Below the pieces are notes generated by a model. It did not search any database, was not told where the DNA came from, and saw only the letters and a list, made by a program, of their open reading frames with translations. This document shows, piece by piece, positions 23,312 to 36,084 of a DNA stretch of 64,000 bases. A program made the position numbers and the translations under genes. The stretch spans positions 1,872,940 to 1,936,939 of the forward strand of contig NW_022985067.1 of assembly GCF_010015585.1 (NCBI RefSeq), read 5' to 3'. How positions within the stretch are numbered: position 1 is the first letter of the stretch; each line of letters begins with the position of its first letter. Origin of the DNA: Eremomyces bilateralis CBS 781.70 (taxonomy: Eukaryota; Ascomycota; Dothideomycetes; Eremomycetales; Eremomycetaceae).

Positions 23312-25177
23312 ATGGTAGCTTCATTCCTCGCCCTTGTTGTTGCGCTGGTCTTCACATCCTTCGTGGCTGGCCAGCAGTCCTATACGCTTCATGGTTCCGT
23401 AATTCTTTCCAATGGCGGAGAATTCACGCCAGCTGTGGGGTTCCCTGGATATCATCAACTCACGTCTGTGGGTGCTCAGCAGATGTTCGATTTGGTCAGT
23501 ACCTCGAGCTTTCAAATACAGGAAGAGGACATCTCGATATAGTCCAGGCACGTCTTACCAAAGTCATACTGATTCGGAACTTAGGGGTCCTATTTCCGGA
23601 ACCGATACATTTCTGCCAATGACTTCGGTGGTCCTCGTGCACCTATTCAGCACATCTCGACCACCCGTATTAACGATGATGACACCTACGTAATGACTCT
23701 TGACAATCCTCAATATCCGGCTGCTGCACAGGCTTTCATGCAAGGGCTATATCCTCCTGCGAGCATGAACGTTAACGGCAGCTCCTTCACGGATCCGACT
23801 GCGATTCTAGCTAATGGATCTTACTTTGAGGGGCCGCTCGGAGGTTACAAGTACCCTCTGATCCGAACGGTTGCTTCATTGGACCCCCAGAGCGTTTATC
23901 TGGATGGATTGACGAACTGCATGTCTTGGGCGATGGAGGCTGGAAACTACCTCAACTCCCAGCCGGCATCGAACTTGGAGTCGTCTAGCCACATCATGTA
24001 CAGCAACATTGCCCAGGCATTCGACCAGCTGATGCTTCGAAAGGGGAACTCCTTCAGCTACTACAACGCCCGGACGATTTGGCAGTATATATCCTACCAA
24101 TATGTGCATAATTCGACCGTTAAAGCACTGTTCGACGCCGAACCCTTCACAGGCTACCTTGCCAACCTTCGCCATTATGCCTCTCTTCAGGAGTACTATT
24201 ACTCCGGCAACATGTCTGTAGCGGGCGCAAACGGTCGGTCTCTCACATCGAATGAATGGGTTCGACCTATCGCTGGTCGGACAGTTGCCGCAAAAATCCT
24301 TGGGTTGCTCAACAACACGATTGCGTCGTCCGGAACCGAGACACTACTCAACCTCATTGTCACCGATGAATCTGCCATGGTAGCACTATTCAGCCTCATT
24401 AGTTTAACTTCGAGGAACCAGAACTTTATCGGCCTCCCCGAACAGGGCTCGGCCGCGGTTTTCGAGCTTCTCAGCCTGGGCTCGTCTGACGAATATTTCC
24501 CTAAGTTGTCAGATCTCTGGGTGCGGTTCTACTTCCTCAACGGCACCGAGGAGCAAACCATGCAGAGCTACAGTATCTTCTCAAACGGCCCAAGCCACCA
24601 GGATATGCGTTGGTCCGAATTTGTCCAGCAGATGGAAGCCATCATGATAGGCTCCGTCAGTGACTGGTGCGAGATCTGCGGTGACGCCAGCATCTTTTGC
24701 CCAGCATTCAGCCAAGGCAATGGCTTGTTGCCATCCTCTGGGAGCAGTTCTAGGAGCCACGGCGGTATGTCGCTACCCGTTGCTGGAGTCATCGGTGCTA
24801 TCGTCACACTCGTGGTAGTCGGCATCCTGATGGCCTTGGCCGGCCTAGCAGGTGGGATCCGACTCCATCGCCTCCGTCGTGGGAAGAACAGCGAGGTTGG
24901 TGGGTTTAGGGGGTCTCAGAAGCTCGCGAGCGATCAGGACCTTGTCCTCCCAAAGGGGGGAGCGGGTGCTACCGTGGTGGGAGCGGCGGCTCCTGAGAAG
25001 GGCCACGAGCGAGTGGGTAGCTGGGAGATGAAGAACGGCGAGTCAAATAGGTTTGGCGATATGGGGAAGGATATCGGCGTCGACGGAACCGGCGCTACGT
25101 CACGGCCCAGCTTCGATGCGGACGATTTGGCAGTTAACCCGTTTGGGGATCCTGTTAAGCCGGATGAGAGAGTCTAA
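23312..25177 (+). CDS. Membrane-anchored histidine acid phosphatase-family protein, catalytic motifs missing
   Basis: Exon 1 23312-23494 and exon 2 23585-25177, with a 90-bp intron; 591 aa. A signal peptide occupies residues 1-20 (MVASFLALVVALVFTSFVAG). Family landmarks follow: LTSVGAQQMFDL joined by splicing to GSYFRNRYI, many N-glycosylation sequons, and the C-terminal Cys motif DWCEICGDASIFC. One TM helix (about 457-486, LPVAGVIGAIVTLVVVGILM) is followed by basic residues and a 100-residue cytosolic tail, so it is a type I surface protein. The catalytic RHGxRxP of this superfamily reads S-N-G-G-E-F-T-P at 33-40, and the second-half HD appears as T-D (about 322-323, IVTDESAM). I infer a non-enzymatic relative, perhaps a cell-wall or receptor-like protein. 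An acid phosphatase or phytase label would overstate it. Confidence 0.85.
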
Positions 25178-25967
25178 CCTCAATGTGGAATCGGACCAAT
25201 GTTGATGGCAGGAATGAGGTCGAACGAAGTGAATGAACTGGATGGATGGATGGCGTTATGGTACGGTAATCGGGCAGTTCGCAAGTCGGATTTTGTATAT
25301 ACCCATTCTCTGAGTTCAGTTGAATTTCAATTCGTACTGCCTCATCTGCCCTCCGGCATCTATTATTTTATTCTTTAGACAGAATTGCCAGTGGATTAAC
25401 GAATTGTATTATCTGACAACCAAATCAGGTATGGCATAAGGCTGAATGCAGTATGGAGTAAGGCGGCCTTTGCGCTTTCACAAGCCGAAACCAACAGGGA
25501 TGTTCTGGTCTGCTTTCATCAGGGGATTCGTCATTTCACAATCTAACTCTCAACTCCCAACACTTTACACTGTACTTTACCTGACTGTTGAGCCACAATA
25601 GTACGATACTGATCCACCACAATCGTTTTCATAACTAAGTACCGTACATTGCCCACTTGTCGGTCCTCGATAAACCCAATATCTCGAATCTCCAATACGT
25701 ACTCACTCTCACGATCCCGATAACACCCTCGGACTCTCCCCAGTTTCCGGTTCGACACCACCAAACGCAACATCACCCTCCGGGCCTCGAATCGGCGACA
25801 CGAACTCGGGACAAGACTGTCGGGAAACATATAATAAGTGAGATTCGACGACGTCGGCGGTCCAGAGCGAACGTACATGCGTCATCTGCCAATGGACGGT
25901 TCGCGTGGCAGCACAATATCACCTTGCGATTGACCGCGACGCTGCCCCAAGGCAGACATGAGATTGG
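25178..25967. other. Intergenic, phosphatase-family gene 3' flank and VPS9-protein promoter
   Basis: 790 bp. AATTTCAATTCG and TATTATTTTATTC stretches at 25320-25375 suit a 3' end. No gene-like frame is seen on either strand. Confidence 0.4.
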
Positions 25968-28900
25968 ATGCACCCTCTAAATCCATTCTTACGGGCTTTC
26001 TTCAAGAGCGCAATTCCCGCGCAGTGCTCCCCTATCCAGCATCATGTATGATGATCTCCTGACCATCTCGGTCTCCATGCGCATTTAGGCCTCAACTGGT
26101 CCGCATGAACATCCGCTAATTGAATGCACTCGGCAGGTCCTCCTCGTGCCATCCACCGAAGCCCTCCTCAACTCCCGTGACCTCGATACACACGCTCTCT
26201 ACGCCGATCTTGCAAGTTCCGAGGAATTCCTCGCGAGCCATGTCCTCCGAGTCCCTGGCGGCGCGGCGCCCTCCCGGGGCAATGGGACGAAGGAAGCGGC
26301 GGCAAGCTTCCGAGACACTCGTGGAAAGGCGAAGCAGTACTCCACCGTCAATGGGAGGACGGTGATAGTCAAGGATTCCTTCGTCTACAGTAATAAAGGT
26401 AGGAATTCGTCGATGGGATCGTCAAGGGCCATGGACTGAGAACAGCACAGGTTTCAAGCATCTAAATCAAATCCAGCTCCTAAATGACGTACTATACTAC
26501 CCCGACAACCTCGACGCGCAACCATGGCTCGTCTACTTTATTTCGAAACCGCTCACCGGCGTGCTGGAGGCGATGACCATTGTTCCAGCGAGTCTCGAAA
26601 ATACAGCCCAAAGCACGGCATTACCAGACACAGATGCTCCCAGCTCATCCACCTCGCAGCATCCACCGAAAAAGAAGGATATCAAGACGTTAATGGAGTT
26701 GATGAATCATTTCCCCCTGATCGCGAAGCAAATGCAACCCGGGCTTGAGCGGATCTTCCGAGAGTTTGGCAAGGAGATGGACCAGCCGCCTCCTCCGATG
26801 CCAAAGCCACCCCCTCCGGTGTTGCGACGGAGACAGTCTTCCGTTTCATCGATGGAGAGCCTTACTGCCTCTCTTCACAGCAATCTCTCTGGCACATCCC
26901 AACCGCACATCAGTTTGCTGGAGCTAAGTGACCAGGAGGACTTTATGCGACGTTCCCTAGAGACCGCGGTAACTGCCGCTATCGACCTGTTCCAGATGGT
27001 CGATAAGCAGCAGCTGTCCAATCTCGGGGCAACCACGGACTTGACTGGCCCTGTGGTGGAGAGACTTATCGAGCGTTACGTGGCCGAACAGGTCAACGAT
27101 GCCGTCCTCTTCCCACGTATCTGCGCCATTCGCCGAGGGGAGGATGCAGAGCTAGAAGCGCGCATCAGACAGATGCACGATATCGACATCTCACAAGTAG
27201 GGATCAACTTGGGGAACTCTCGCCAGAACAAACAGCAGCTTGCTCTTCGGATCCAGAAAGCCGTAGACGCCTTCAAACGGATGGGCGTCGCCAGTAGCCC
27301 CCAGGAGATGGCAGAGATCCTGTTATTAACCCAGAAGGCCATCACCATGCCGGAAAGTCCACCCACCGAAAGCAATGAGTATCCATCTGCATCGAGCAAC
27401 CAGCTGGAAAAACAGGATTCGGTTCTCACGATCAACGCGGATACGCTCGTCTCGCTTCTGCTCATCGTGGTGATCCGGTCGTCCGTTCGACATTTGCAGG
27501 CTCGCTTGTCGTACATGCGGCACTTTCTCTTCATCGACGATGTGGAAAGTGGCGAGATCGGGTATGCTCTGAGCACATTCGAAGCTGTGCTCTCATATTT
27601 AGCGGGCAACTCCAGTGGTCTCCGGAGGTCGAGCAGGCTGAACAAATGCCTCTGGGAAGCGGTCCGGAACGGCGAGGTTGAAGATATCAAGTACCTTTTG
27701 CAACCCGAACTCATAGGAGGAGCCTTGGACGGCATTGAAGCAGAGGATGATACGAACGACAGATCGGGTGACATCGAAGACGATGCTCAAAGTACCGGAC
27801 ACCCCTCGCTTAGCGGTCTGACACTACATGGCTCGGAAAATGATGGGTATTCGAGGATTTCTTTCGAATCGGAGCCACAGCCACACTCGGGCCCATTGTC
27901 TCATGTCTTTCCTTTCGAGCGGCCGCCAACCCCTCCAGCCGAAACGAGGCGACCTCCAACTCAGAAGAAGAGAGTGTCCATGGATACTCGGAGCAATTCC
28001 AGCTCTTCGATGTTTTCCGTTCGGTCGCAAACGACAACTATGAACTCAAGCGGCAGCGGCATCGATGGGGACGATTCCGTCGAAAAGTTGAGCAAGACAC
28101 AGTCGCCGGCTGGAGAGTCTGTGCTCATGATGGCTGTCGATAGCGGACAAAGCAAATCATTGCGCTATTTATTGTCACTCACGAGCTACTATCCACCATC
28201 TACCGTCATTGAAGATGCCGCCTATGATGGGACGACGTTACTCAGCGCTGCGATTCAGAACGGCACCCCAGAAGCGATTGAAGTAATATTGGACTATCTC
28301 ACCGAGCGCATTAACAGCGAGGAGCAGTTGTTCGAGTATTTCTCTCGGCAGGACTCCAAAGGGCGCTGCATCGCACACTACTTATTCAATCAGCCGAAGC
28401 TAATACCAAGAATTGGGCAGCATTTTCCTTGGACACTGCGGGATAAAAACGGGCAGACTCCGCTCTTTGCCCTATGTCGATCATATGACCATGAAGATTA
28501 CAAGTGGATGTGCGAAGCTGCACTCCAAGCGGCGACGGAAGTGCAGGGGGATGGCAAACCTCTTCGACTTGATGAGCATGTGGACAGCAAGGGCAACACA
28601 CTGCTGCATATCATCAACGACCCTCAGCTGGCGCTGAAGCTGCTTCTGCAGTGTGACTCAGATGTCAATGCCTCGAACGACAAGCACTTCACGCCACTGA
28701 TGGTTGCGAGCAAGTATGGTCGAACCGACCTTGTCAGGACCTTGTTCAACGACCCACGGGTAGACCTCCATGCCAAGGACTTGCGCGGTCTTACGGCCGT
28801 CGAGTTGGCAAAAGATGACGAAGTGAGGAACAAGATCGATGACCTCGTCCTGCTTGCGACTCCCCCCGGCCAAGACGGCCGCATCACAACCGTCGTGCGG

Positions 28901-30046
28901 TCCTTCTTCGTGGAGGATGGGACCATCCGCCTGATTCTAAAATCCGGTCTTCCAACTGGAAACTCGTCTTTGACCGTCACGACCTGCAGGCGCGCCATGG
29001 TGGATTTCGAGAATCTGGTGAAATGGCTCGCTCGCGAACATCCAGCATCCTGGCTTCCTGATATTAGTAACTTCACGTCGCCCTTCCTAATCCCCTCGAA
29101 GCCGTCTCGGGCAGTCCTCCGAGACACCCAAATTCGGCTCGACGCGTTTCTTCGTCTGCTATTGAATCATACCACATTTGCCAACCACGAGATGGTCTGG
29201 GAGTTCTTCTTGGTCCCGGAAATGGACCCGACCCTTCTCGAAGAGCGCTCGAAGCGCAAGGCCGAGGCGCGAGTCGAGATGATTCGAGACGAATATGCTC
29301 CCGAAACCGACACCGGCGACGTGGAGCTCTTCGTGGCATATGCCAAAGAGTCCGTCCGGAGCGTTCACCATCCGACCAAGTCCGTTCTGCGCCGGGCCAA
29401 TCGTCTGCGTATCGCACAGAGCGACCTTCCCAACGCCGCAACCATGTCGACTTCAGCGTTCAATACCCTCGCGTTTCTACCGCAAGAGCATAGCCTCGCT
29501 CTCACGCGGTTTGCTGCCACTCTTCCACAGTCCGATTCCCCACCACTGAGCGCGTTCTACTACAACCTGCAAGCCATTTCGTCGTCCATGTCGGCCATAT
29601 CATCAGCGCTCGCTCGTCCGTCATCTCTGATCGCGCAAATTGCGGTCGCCAACAAAGCCCTGGACCGCCACACGAATTCCATGCGGCGGTCCGACCGATG
29701 GCCGAACCTTGGCCTCCTGGACGAAGCCCGTCAGCGCATGTCGCGCGAAGCCGCCGGACGGGCGCGAGCCAGCTTGAAAGATATGGAGGATCTGGGCCGC
29801 GAGCTCTCGTATACGCGACAAGTCGTGGCCGGAGAGCTGGCGGGCTGGCAGGAGAGTCGGGTCCGATTGGGGAGGCGAGCGATTCGAGAATTCGCGAGCA
29901 AATCGCTGATGGCGGAAAGGGCGAGATTGGAAGGGATGAAGCGGGCGGTCAGGAAGTTGGGGATCGATGTTGATGGCGAAAGAAGGAATAGGACTCCTGC
30001 CGCCGATGGAGAGATGGGAGATACTGGCGTTTTGGCAACGGAATAG
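25968..30046 (+). CDS. VPS9-domain, ankyrin-repeat and PX-domain endosomal protein
   Basis: Exons 25968-26045, 26137-26398 and 26451-30046, with introns of 91 and 52 bp; 1311 aa. The start MHPLNPFLRAFFKS is joined by splicing to VLLVPSTEALL, then KG-FKHLNQIQLL. The N-terminal part precedes a VPS9 domain (about residues 280-500) with the helices VERLIERYVAEQVNDAVLF and ADTLVSLLLIVVIRSSVRHL. By family knowledge, VPS9 domains activate Rab5-type GTPases. Acidic and Ser/Pro-rich segments follow, then ankyrin-like repeats (about 640-900; GESVLMMAVDSGQSKSLRYLL, GNTLLHIINDPQLALKLLL, FTPLMVASKYGRTDLVRTL). A PX domain (about 920-1030; LILKSGLP, VDFENLVKWLAREHP, FLIPSK) should bind phosphoinositides. 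A coiled C terminus rich in Arg and Ala ends the protein. I expect an early endosome/vacuole traffic factor. The architecture is recurrent in filamentous fungi. Confidence 0.9.
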
Positions 30047-30619
30047 CTGGGAAGGGTCGGACGGTGACTTCGGGGCTGGCGTTCGGCTACATTTCTTACA
30101 AATATCAACGGTACTGGGTATCGTCGAGATGGTTCAACGAGGAATGGACGGTTCTCGGGTCGGTACATGTTGTCGTTCTATTTCGATTCTGCCTCTTTGG
30201 AAGCGTATATGTAATTTTATTATTGACTACTCTATTCTGTGCATCCAATGCAGATTTGAACCCTTGATTCAACGTGAAGCGAAGTTAGATGGCGGCATTT
30301 TCACTGGGTTGCATCGTGACTGGATGCAACCGTGGTCAACGACCTGCTGTAGATGAACACCTCCATCCTACATGTAATTACACTCTCTCCCCTGAGAGTA
30401 GGTAGGTATGTAGTCGTGTGAACTGTGAAAGCCGGAGATGTTGACACCAAGGCTATGTGTGACGTTGGATTGCGACATCTCCACTGCAGCCACCACTGAT
30501 CACCCCGCCATAAAATTTCCATGGATTGTGACCACTGACCAAAGAGTCCCTCTACCATCATTTCCTTAGATCGGAATCTTTAACTCGACCATCTCGACCG
30601 ATCTTGCATTCATTTCACA
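30047..30619. other. Intergenic, VPS9-protein 3' flank and APS kinase promoter
   Basis: 573 bp. TATTTCGATTC and ATTTTATTATTGAC at 30180-30225 suit a 3' end. Nothing coding is seen. Confidence 0.4.
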
Positions 30620-31428
30620 ATGGCGACGTAGGTATGCTCCAGTTTCTGTCGATTGTGCTGCAATTGCACCGTTGTTTACCCTCTAGATTATATCGTTCTG
30701 ACCCACCATCATCTCCCTAGAAACATCACCTGGCATCCGTCCCTCACCCACTCCGAGCGCCGCCAGCTGCGGAAGCAGCAAGGCATCACCATCTGGTTCA
30801 CCGGCCTCAGCGCGTCGGGGAAGAGCACCATCGCTACGGCCCTGGAACAGCATCTGCTGCACCTCGGTCGGACTGCGTACCGGCTCGATGGCGACAATGT
30901 GCGCTTCGGGCTGAACAAGGACCTGGGGTTCAGCGAGAAGGACCGGAACGAGAACATTCGGCGGATCGCGGAGGTGAGGGCGGACTACTCAATGATATTG
31001 TGGGCATGTTAATTGGTGGGATCGAACAGGTTGCGAAACTCTTCGCCGATTCATGCTCCGTCGCCATCACCTCCTTCATCTCCCCCTACCGCGCGGACCG
31101 AGACGCCGCCCGGCAACTCCACAACGCGGGCGCCCCCGGGATGGCGGAACCGCTGCCGTTCGTCGAGGTGTTCGTCGACGTGCCGATCGAGGTGGCGGAG
31201 CAGCGCGACCCTAAAGGGCTGTATAAGAAGGCAAGGGCCGGGGAGATCAAGGAGTTCACGGGTATTAGCGCTCCGTACGAGGCGCCCGAGAACCCGGAAA
31301 TCCATCTCCGGAGCGATCAGTTGAGTGTGGAGGAGGCGGTGGTGAAGATCGTGAAGTATTTGGAGGAGAAGGGATACTTGTCGCCGGATGGCATTGGCGA
31401 GAAGAGGACCTTGGCTGAGGGTGTGTAG
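30620..31428 (+). CDS. MET14: Adenylylsulfate (APS) kinase
   Basis: Exon 1 is just 8 nt (30620-30627, ATGGCGAC). It is spliced over a 93-bp intron to 30721-30973, then over 56 bp to 31030-31428. Total 660 nt, 219 aa. The spliced N terminus [11 protein letters not shown] is the known fungal APS kinase start. The P-loop is GLSASGKST (31-39), followed by [17 protein letters not shown] with the APS-binding Asp and Arg, then [10 protein letters not shown] joined to VAKLFADS, and [10 protein letters not shown]. It phosphorylates APS to PAPS with ATP, the second step of sulfate assimilation in the cytosol. The length equals the stand-alone fungal enzyme, not the sulfurylase fusion. It converges with V-ATPase subunit C, 219 bp away. 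Confidence 0.96.
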
Positions 31429-31647
31429 GCTCATGCGGAGGCTCTATTATCGTGAATCCATATATAGGCATGCAAATTTGAATCTTGGTATGCCAGAAGG
31501 CTGGCAATTTGCTTGATTATAGGTTAAGATTGCATTTTCAGTCCCAGCATTGCCCTCGCGCCTGAGAATGTAAACCTGGATAGAATACCAGGAAGTTATG
31601 AGACAGGATATCGAACATGATAAAAGAATGGCGAGACATTCTAATAC

Positions 31648-32976
31648 CTATACGAACTCAAACTCGTAGTAGACATAGGCCGTATACTCCGCATCTCCAC
31701 CAACCGCGCCGCCACTCTCCGTCGGTACATCCTTCTTCACCCTGCCCTTCTTGTCTCGCTGGAGCGCATTGCCCCCAAGATATGAGTACTGTGTGTCGAG
31801 GCTTGCCTTAGCCTTCTTCGAAAGCTTGGGATTCGATTGGATCAGGGCACAGACGAACTCCAACGGCAGGCCGTATCGCAGGACCGTCTCTACGAAGACC
31901 CGCAGCGCCAGCACATGCACCCAGATCATGGCACTCTCGCTGTACCCGGTTCGACCCAATCGCAATGCCTCGCCCCATAGCTTTCGTTCCTCCTTCTCCA
32001 ATCGATCGACCTCCTTCGCCTCCTCCTCTCGCCCGCCAGCTTTGTATGTGTAATCACGTGGAATCCAGCGTTTCTCGCGGCACTTGTGGATGAACTCGGT
32101 GCTGTGCTTCTTGAACGTGGTGACCGCGTAGAGCTTGAACTCGTCGTCCGACGCCACTTCGACCGACGATCGCGGAACGACCATGGGGGCCAGGGATTCG
32201 TACGACTTGAGGAAGTCCTTGACCATCTGCTTGGGCACCGCGACGAGATGCGTCTCGATGTACTCGGAATCTTGGACGATGGCGCTGGAGGGGACGATGG
32301 ACGCGAGGGAGCGTGTCGAGAGGTTGCCCCTACATCAATCGCTTAGCTGTCATAGTCTTCACCGGAACGAGGATACCCTACGTTTGTCTTCTCTGGGAAG
32401 CAGTCAACGTGGATTTGACTTGGTTGTATTGAGAGAATTTCGACTTGACATCATTGTCAATGCCTGCAACTTCCTAGCACGGCCGTTAGTACATTGCCGT
32501 CCGACCCCAGATCTCTGTGTTTATACCTTCTGAAGGGAGTCAATGAGCTCAGCTATTGACTTGTCGGCACGGTACTTGACTTTGTTCCAGGAGAAGCTCC
32601 GAAGGTATTGATCGACCGGTTCTGAGAATTATATCAGCTACACGATGGCATCCAGGGGATCGGGTAGCTGCCTACTGTCGTTGATCGTCTTCTGCTGGGC
32701 CAGCTTGTCGTCATTATCATCGTCCAAGATGCTCTTCAACGCATCTGCAGACTTGTTCACCACGCCGTCACAAGCGGTGTCGAGCTTGGCCAGGTCATCT
32801 GCTTGCTGCACCAGGGCATCGAGAGTCCCGATTTTGAAGCCTGGGATCGCGAAAGGGTATAGCGTCCCGTTGTCTGATATATTGGCTCGGACCTGATCTA
32901 AGGCATCCTCCTTGTCATTGGTATTGGTGATGGATGTCGGCAAGGACACCAGCAGGTAAGTCGGGGACTTAGACAT
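31648..32976 (-). CDS. VMA5: V-type proton ATPase subunit C
   Basis: Exons 32976-32676, 32621-32527, 32473-32382 and 32329-31648; 1170 nt, 389 aa, close to the 392 aa of yeast Vma5. The start MSKSPTYLLVSLPTS is typical. Junctions restore NDK-PVDQYLRSFSWNKVKYR, LQK-EVAGIDNDVKSKFSQYN and RRQT-GNLSTRSL. The second half carries SEYIETHLVAVPKQ, then REKRWIPRDYTY, IWVHVLALRVFVETVLRYG and the end AYVYYEFEFV, all family hallmarks. Subunit C links the peripheral V1 sector to the stator and is released when V1 dissociates from Vo, so it controls vacuolar acidification. All three introns are 52-54 bp. It shares a 3.1 kb divergent upstream region with the Zn2Cys6 regulator. Confidence 0.96.
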
Positions 32977-33560
32977 CTTCGACGAGGTTTGTATCCACGA
33001 GCCAACTTCTCGTGGGGGAACTGAGTGGTCTGGATCATGAAATCACGTTCGAATGGATATGGCGGGGATGGGAAGCTTCACGTTTGGAGCACCGGAGCTT
33101 TGGCTTCAGTGTACAAGACGGTAATATTACGTACTAAGGCTAGCTTAGTGCAAGGATCTACCAGGCATATATCAACTCTGATTGGATCATTTTGCTGCAA
33201 TCTGAATGCTAAAATTGCGCTAAACCATACCAATCGAAAGATACACCAATGTTTCTCTTCAGAAATACTCTCTATACAAACGATAGGCTGTTCGACTTCT
33301 ATGTATTCAGAGACTGTGATCTCTTCGCTACGTGACTGTGGACGAGGAACTGTCACACTATGTGGGACGAGGAGGGAAGAAACTAAGCACAGAACTCGGA
33401 TTGATGCATATCGCATTTGTTACGAGGGCGTCAAGTGTCACCTTCATACGTCCAGAGCAGACACAGGATCTATCATTTCAGGTTCTATGCTGATCTCTGG
33501 ATGAGGCCTTCCAGGATTTTCCATCCTGAATGAAAGTACAACCGCTGCGTCTCAGATGGG

Positions 33561-33581
33561 TAGTAGTAGTAGTAGTAGTAT
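33561..33581. repeat. (TAG)7 microsatellite
   Basis: Seven tandem TAG units in the upstream region between VMA5 and the zinc-cluster gene; a possible length polymorphism. Confidence 0.85.
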
Positions 33582-34107
33582 CACACCTCTCTATACGACT
33601 GGCCACTGAGACAGCTTTGAAAGAGGGATCAACCCGAAGCCATGTTAACTGCTGCTAATATTGCCGATTCCGTTAATTGATAGTAGCTCCCGAGACACAC
33701 CTGCTGTGCCAGCGGACCGTTCACGTTGGACAAGTCTCAATCTCGGCTATCCCGAAGCCGTTTGTACGGTTGTACCATAACAGAACGCGACCAAACAGCC
33801 TGACATGCTGAAGTCTGAAGTCTGAAGTCAAAAGGAGCATGGATGCCCTCTGGACATGGGAGCGCATGATCTGCTTTCCGTTTACGCCGCACCTCACGGC
33901 CTCGCGTCATTTCCGATGCTAAATTAGGTATCCCGAAAGCGTCCGGGGCTCCGGGTGCATGGACAGTTGGGCAGCCGTCAGCAGCAGTACACCGCGCTCT
34001 TCGACTGATTTGATTTGATTTGCCGGCAGCGAGTGGACTGCATTTCGATCCATCCGTGCCGGTACTGGACACCTACCATTGGACTTGGAGTGCCTCAGAC
34101 CTAGGAG

Positions 34108-34131
34108 ACTGGGAGGCTGGGAGGCTGGGAC
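34108..34131. repeat. 8-bp tandem repeat CTGGGAGG, about three copies
   Basis: The segment reads as repeated CTGGGAGG units. It is non-coding and probably arose by replication slippage. Confidence 0.6.
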
Positions 34132-36084
34132 AAACGGAGGCCGAAAAGAACTGCTAATATCCGTATGGACGGACTAACTTCCGTGGCGACACAGGGAATG
34201 AGTTGACTATTGAGAGGGGGAAATCTACATTGGCAATTTCTGTACGTACTGCTGTGCTGGAGAGGGTCCGAGGGTCGGACATGGTTCCTTGACAATGCCA
34301 TGGGTGAACGACCGATTATCAGAGATCAGTCCATCGGGTCATCATATTGGCCATTTTGAGAAGGAGGTTGTGAAACCGTAAATCAGATGCTGATACTAGC
34401 AATCCACTAATCCCACGTGAAATGAAATTCTCTATGAAATTGGACCAGGAGCCTGGGCCTGCCGAACCGAAGTGCGGAGGGGGGTATGATCTATGGAGAA
34501 GCGAATGCGGAGACTGGAGCCATTAGAGATCAGGCATCTCCCATCAGATCAGAATATCAGATGTTGAACTGAGTGATGTGCGGGGTGCCGAGCAGGCTGG
34601 TATCTCCATCGTGCATGCAACAATTGGAACCGGAGGGTCTCGGGCTCTCGGGCTCCCTTTCGGCCTCTCGGAGTTGATGCAGGCACAGCAGAGGGTGGTA
34701 GGTATTCCTGCCTGACTGCCTCACTGCCTCGACTGACTGAAATCGGCAGGGACCACTGCACCGCCACCGAGGTAATCGGGCGTAATCCACGGCCGCTCCG
34801 CTCCTTCCACTAGACTAAGTTAGAACTACAATTACTGCTTCCCGTATTGCTTCAGCTAACTATTAATAATGTGCCTTTAATATTGGGCTATTTAATACTG
34901 TCCACACAAACCATCCTTCGGCTATACTGCATCAAAAACAAATCCTGCCGTAGTTCAAACACTTCTGAAGTACAATCATCTCAGGCGCCAATCGCCATCA
35001 TCGTGTTTCGGGTCCTAGCTTTGCAATCACCTTTACCCGGGTCCTGCATCGGAAAGGGCTGCGAAAACTAATTCTTTCTCCATCCAATCGCGGCTCTCGG
35101 CCGCCGGGTCGTCCACCCGTTCCAATGCCCAGCCTGCTGTCCCTGCACGCTTTCACGGGGTGACGGGGTGACGGGGACACGGACGGGGCTCGCTTTTCCT
35201 TGATCCTGCTAGGGCTTGGAATGTTCCGGAGTTGGGGACCTAGCAAAGGCCAGCCTGTGACCAATCTGGGGGTCCAGTGGTCCAGCCTGAAGAGGTCAAC
35301 TCGGTCAAGATCTCACTAAAAAGAGGAGGAAGAGATCAAGTCACGGATCAGGCCATCATACCGACGGTTGGGACCGCGGAAGTCTCCTATCTATTACTAC
35401 CATCAATTCTCATGCTGTGCCATAACCCCCTGACCCGACCGACGCTTTGCTCCATGGACCAACAGCAGTAGCCCAAGGCGTGAAATGATCCGTGGCCCCC
35501 GCCTGAACGCACCGCACCGCCATCCCGAGCATCCCGCATTCCCATTGCCGTGCCTCTCGTTTTCGTGCCGGCTGGCGGCTCCCTCTCCGGATTTGTTCCT
35601 CCCGTCCCCCAGTTTTCGCGAATCCCCGTCATCTCCAACTCCAGTCTTCTGCCGCCCGTTCGCTCCTTTGCCCTTTCCGTCGTCTTCTTCGTCTTCTTCG
35701 CCGTCCTACCTTCGCTATCAGTCTTCCGGAGCATACGAGTCAGCCTTGCGAATCAATCACGAATCCCATTGACGAGTCACATGCGATTGAGTGACCCTCT
35801 CGTCGCCGGCATCGCCGACCCGCTCCAACCTCGCCCTTGAACCTACCGCCAAAATAACTTCCTCGGTCCCCATCGCATCCATCCTCTCGACCACTCTCTC
35901 ATCCGCGGATCCCGCCAGCTACCTCTCTTCCTCCGCAACCATTGCGCAAACTACCGCCACGTCGTCCGACCTCTCCCTCGATTCCTCCGCCGCCCTGCAT
36001 CGCGCAGCCCAGCAGCTCTACGACGCCGCCCAAGGGAAGGGTGTCCCCACGGAGAGCGGCGCCCGGCGCCAGGAGCAGCCTCGC

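Larger units (their letters stand above)
32977..36084. other. 3.1 kb divergent upstream region (VMA5 and Zn2Cys6 gene)
   Basis: It contains a (TAG)n microsatellite (33561-33581), a CTGGGAGG triplet repeat (about 34108-34131) and a GGGGTGAC repeat (about 35157-35178). From 35500 to 35790 it turns strongly CT-rich on the plus strand, as in fungal transcript leaders. From 35791 to 36084 the zinc-cluster frame is already open but has no ATG. No separate gene is supported. The length suggests a long regulated promoter and leader for the transcription factor. Confidence 0.45.
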
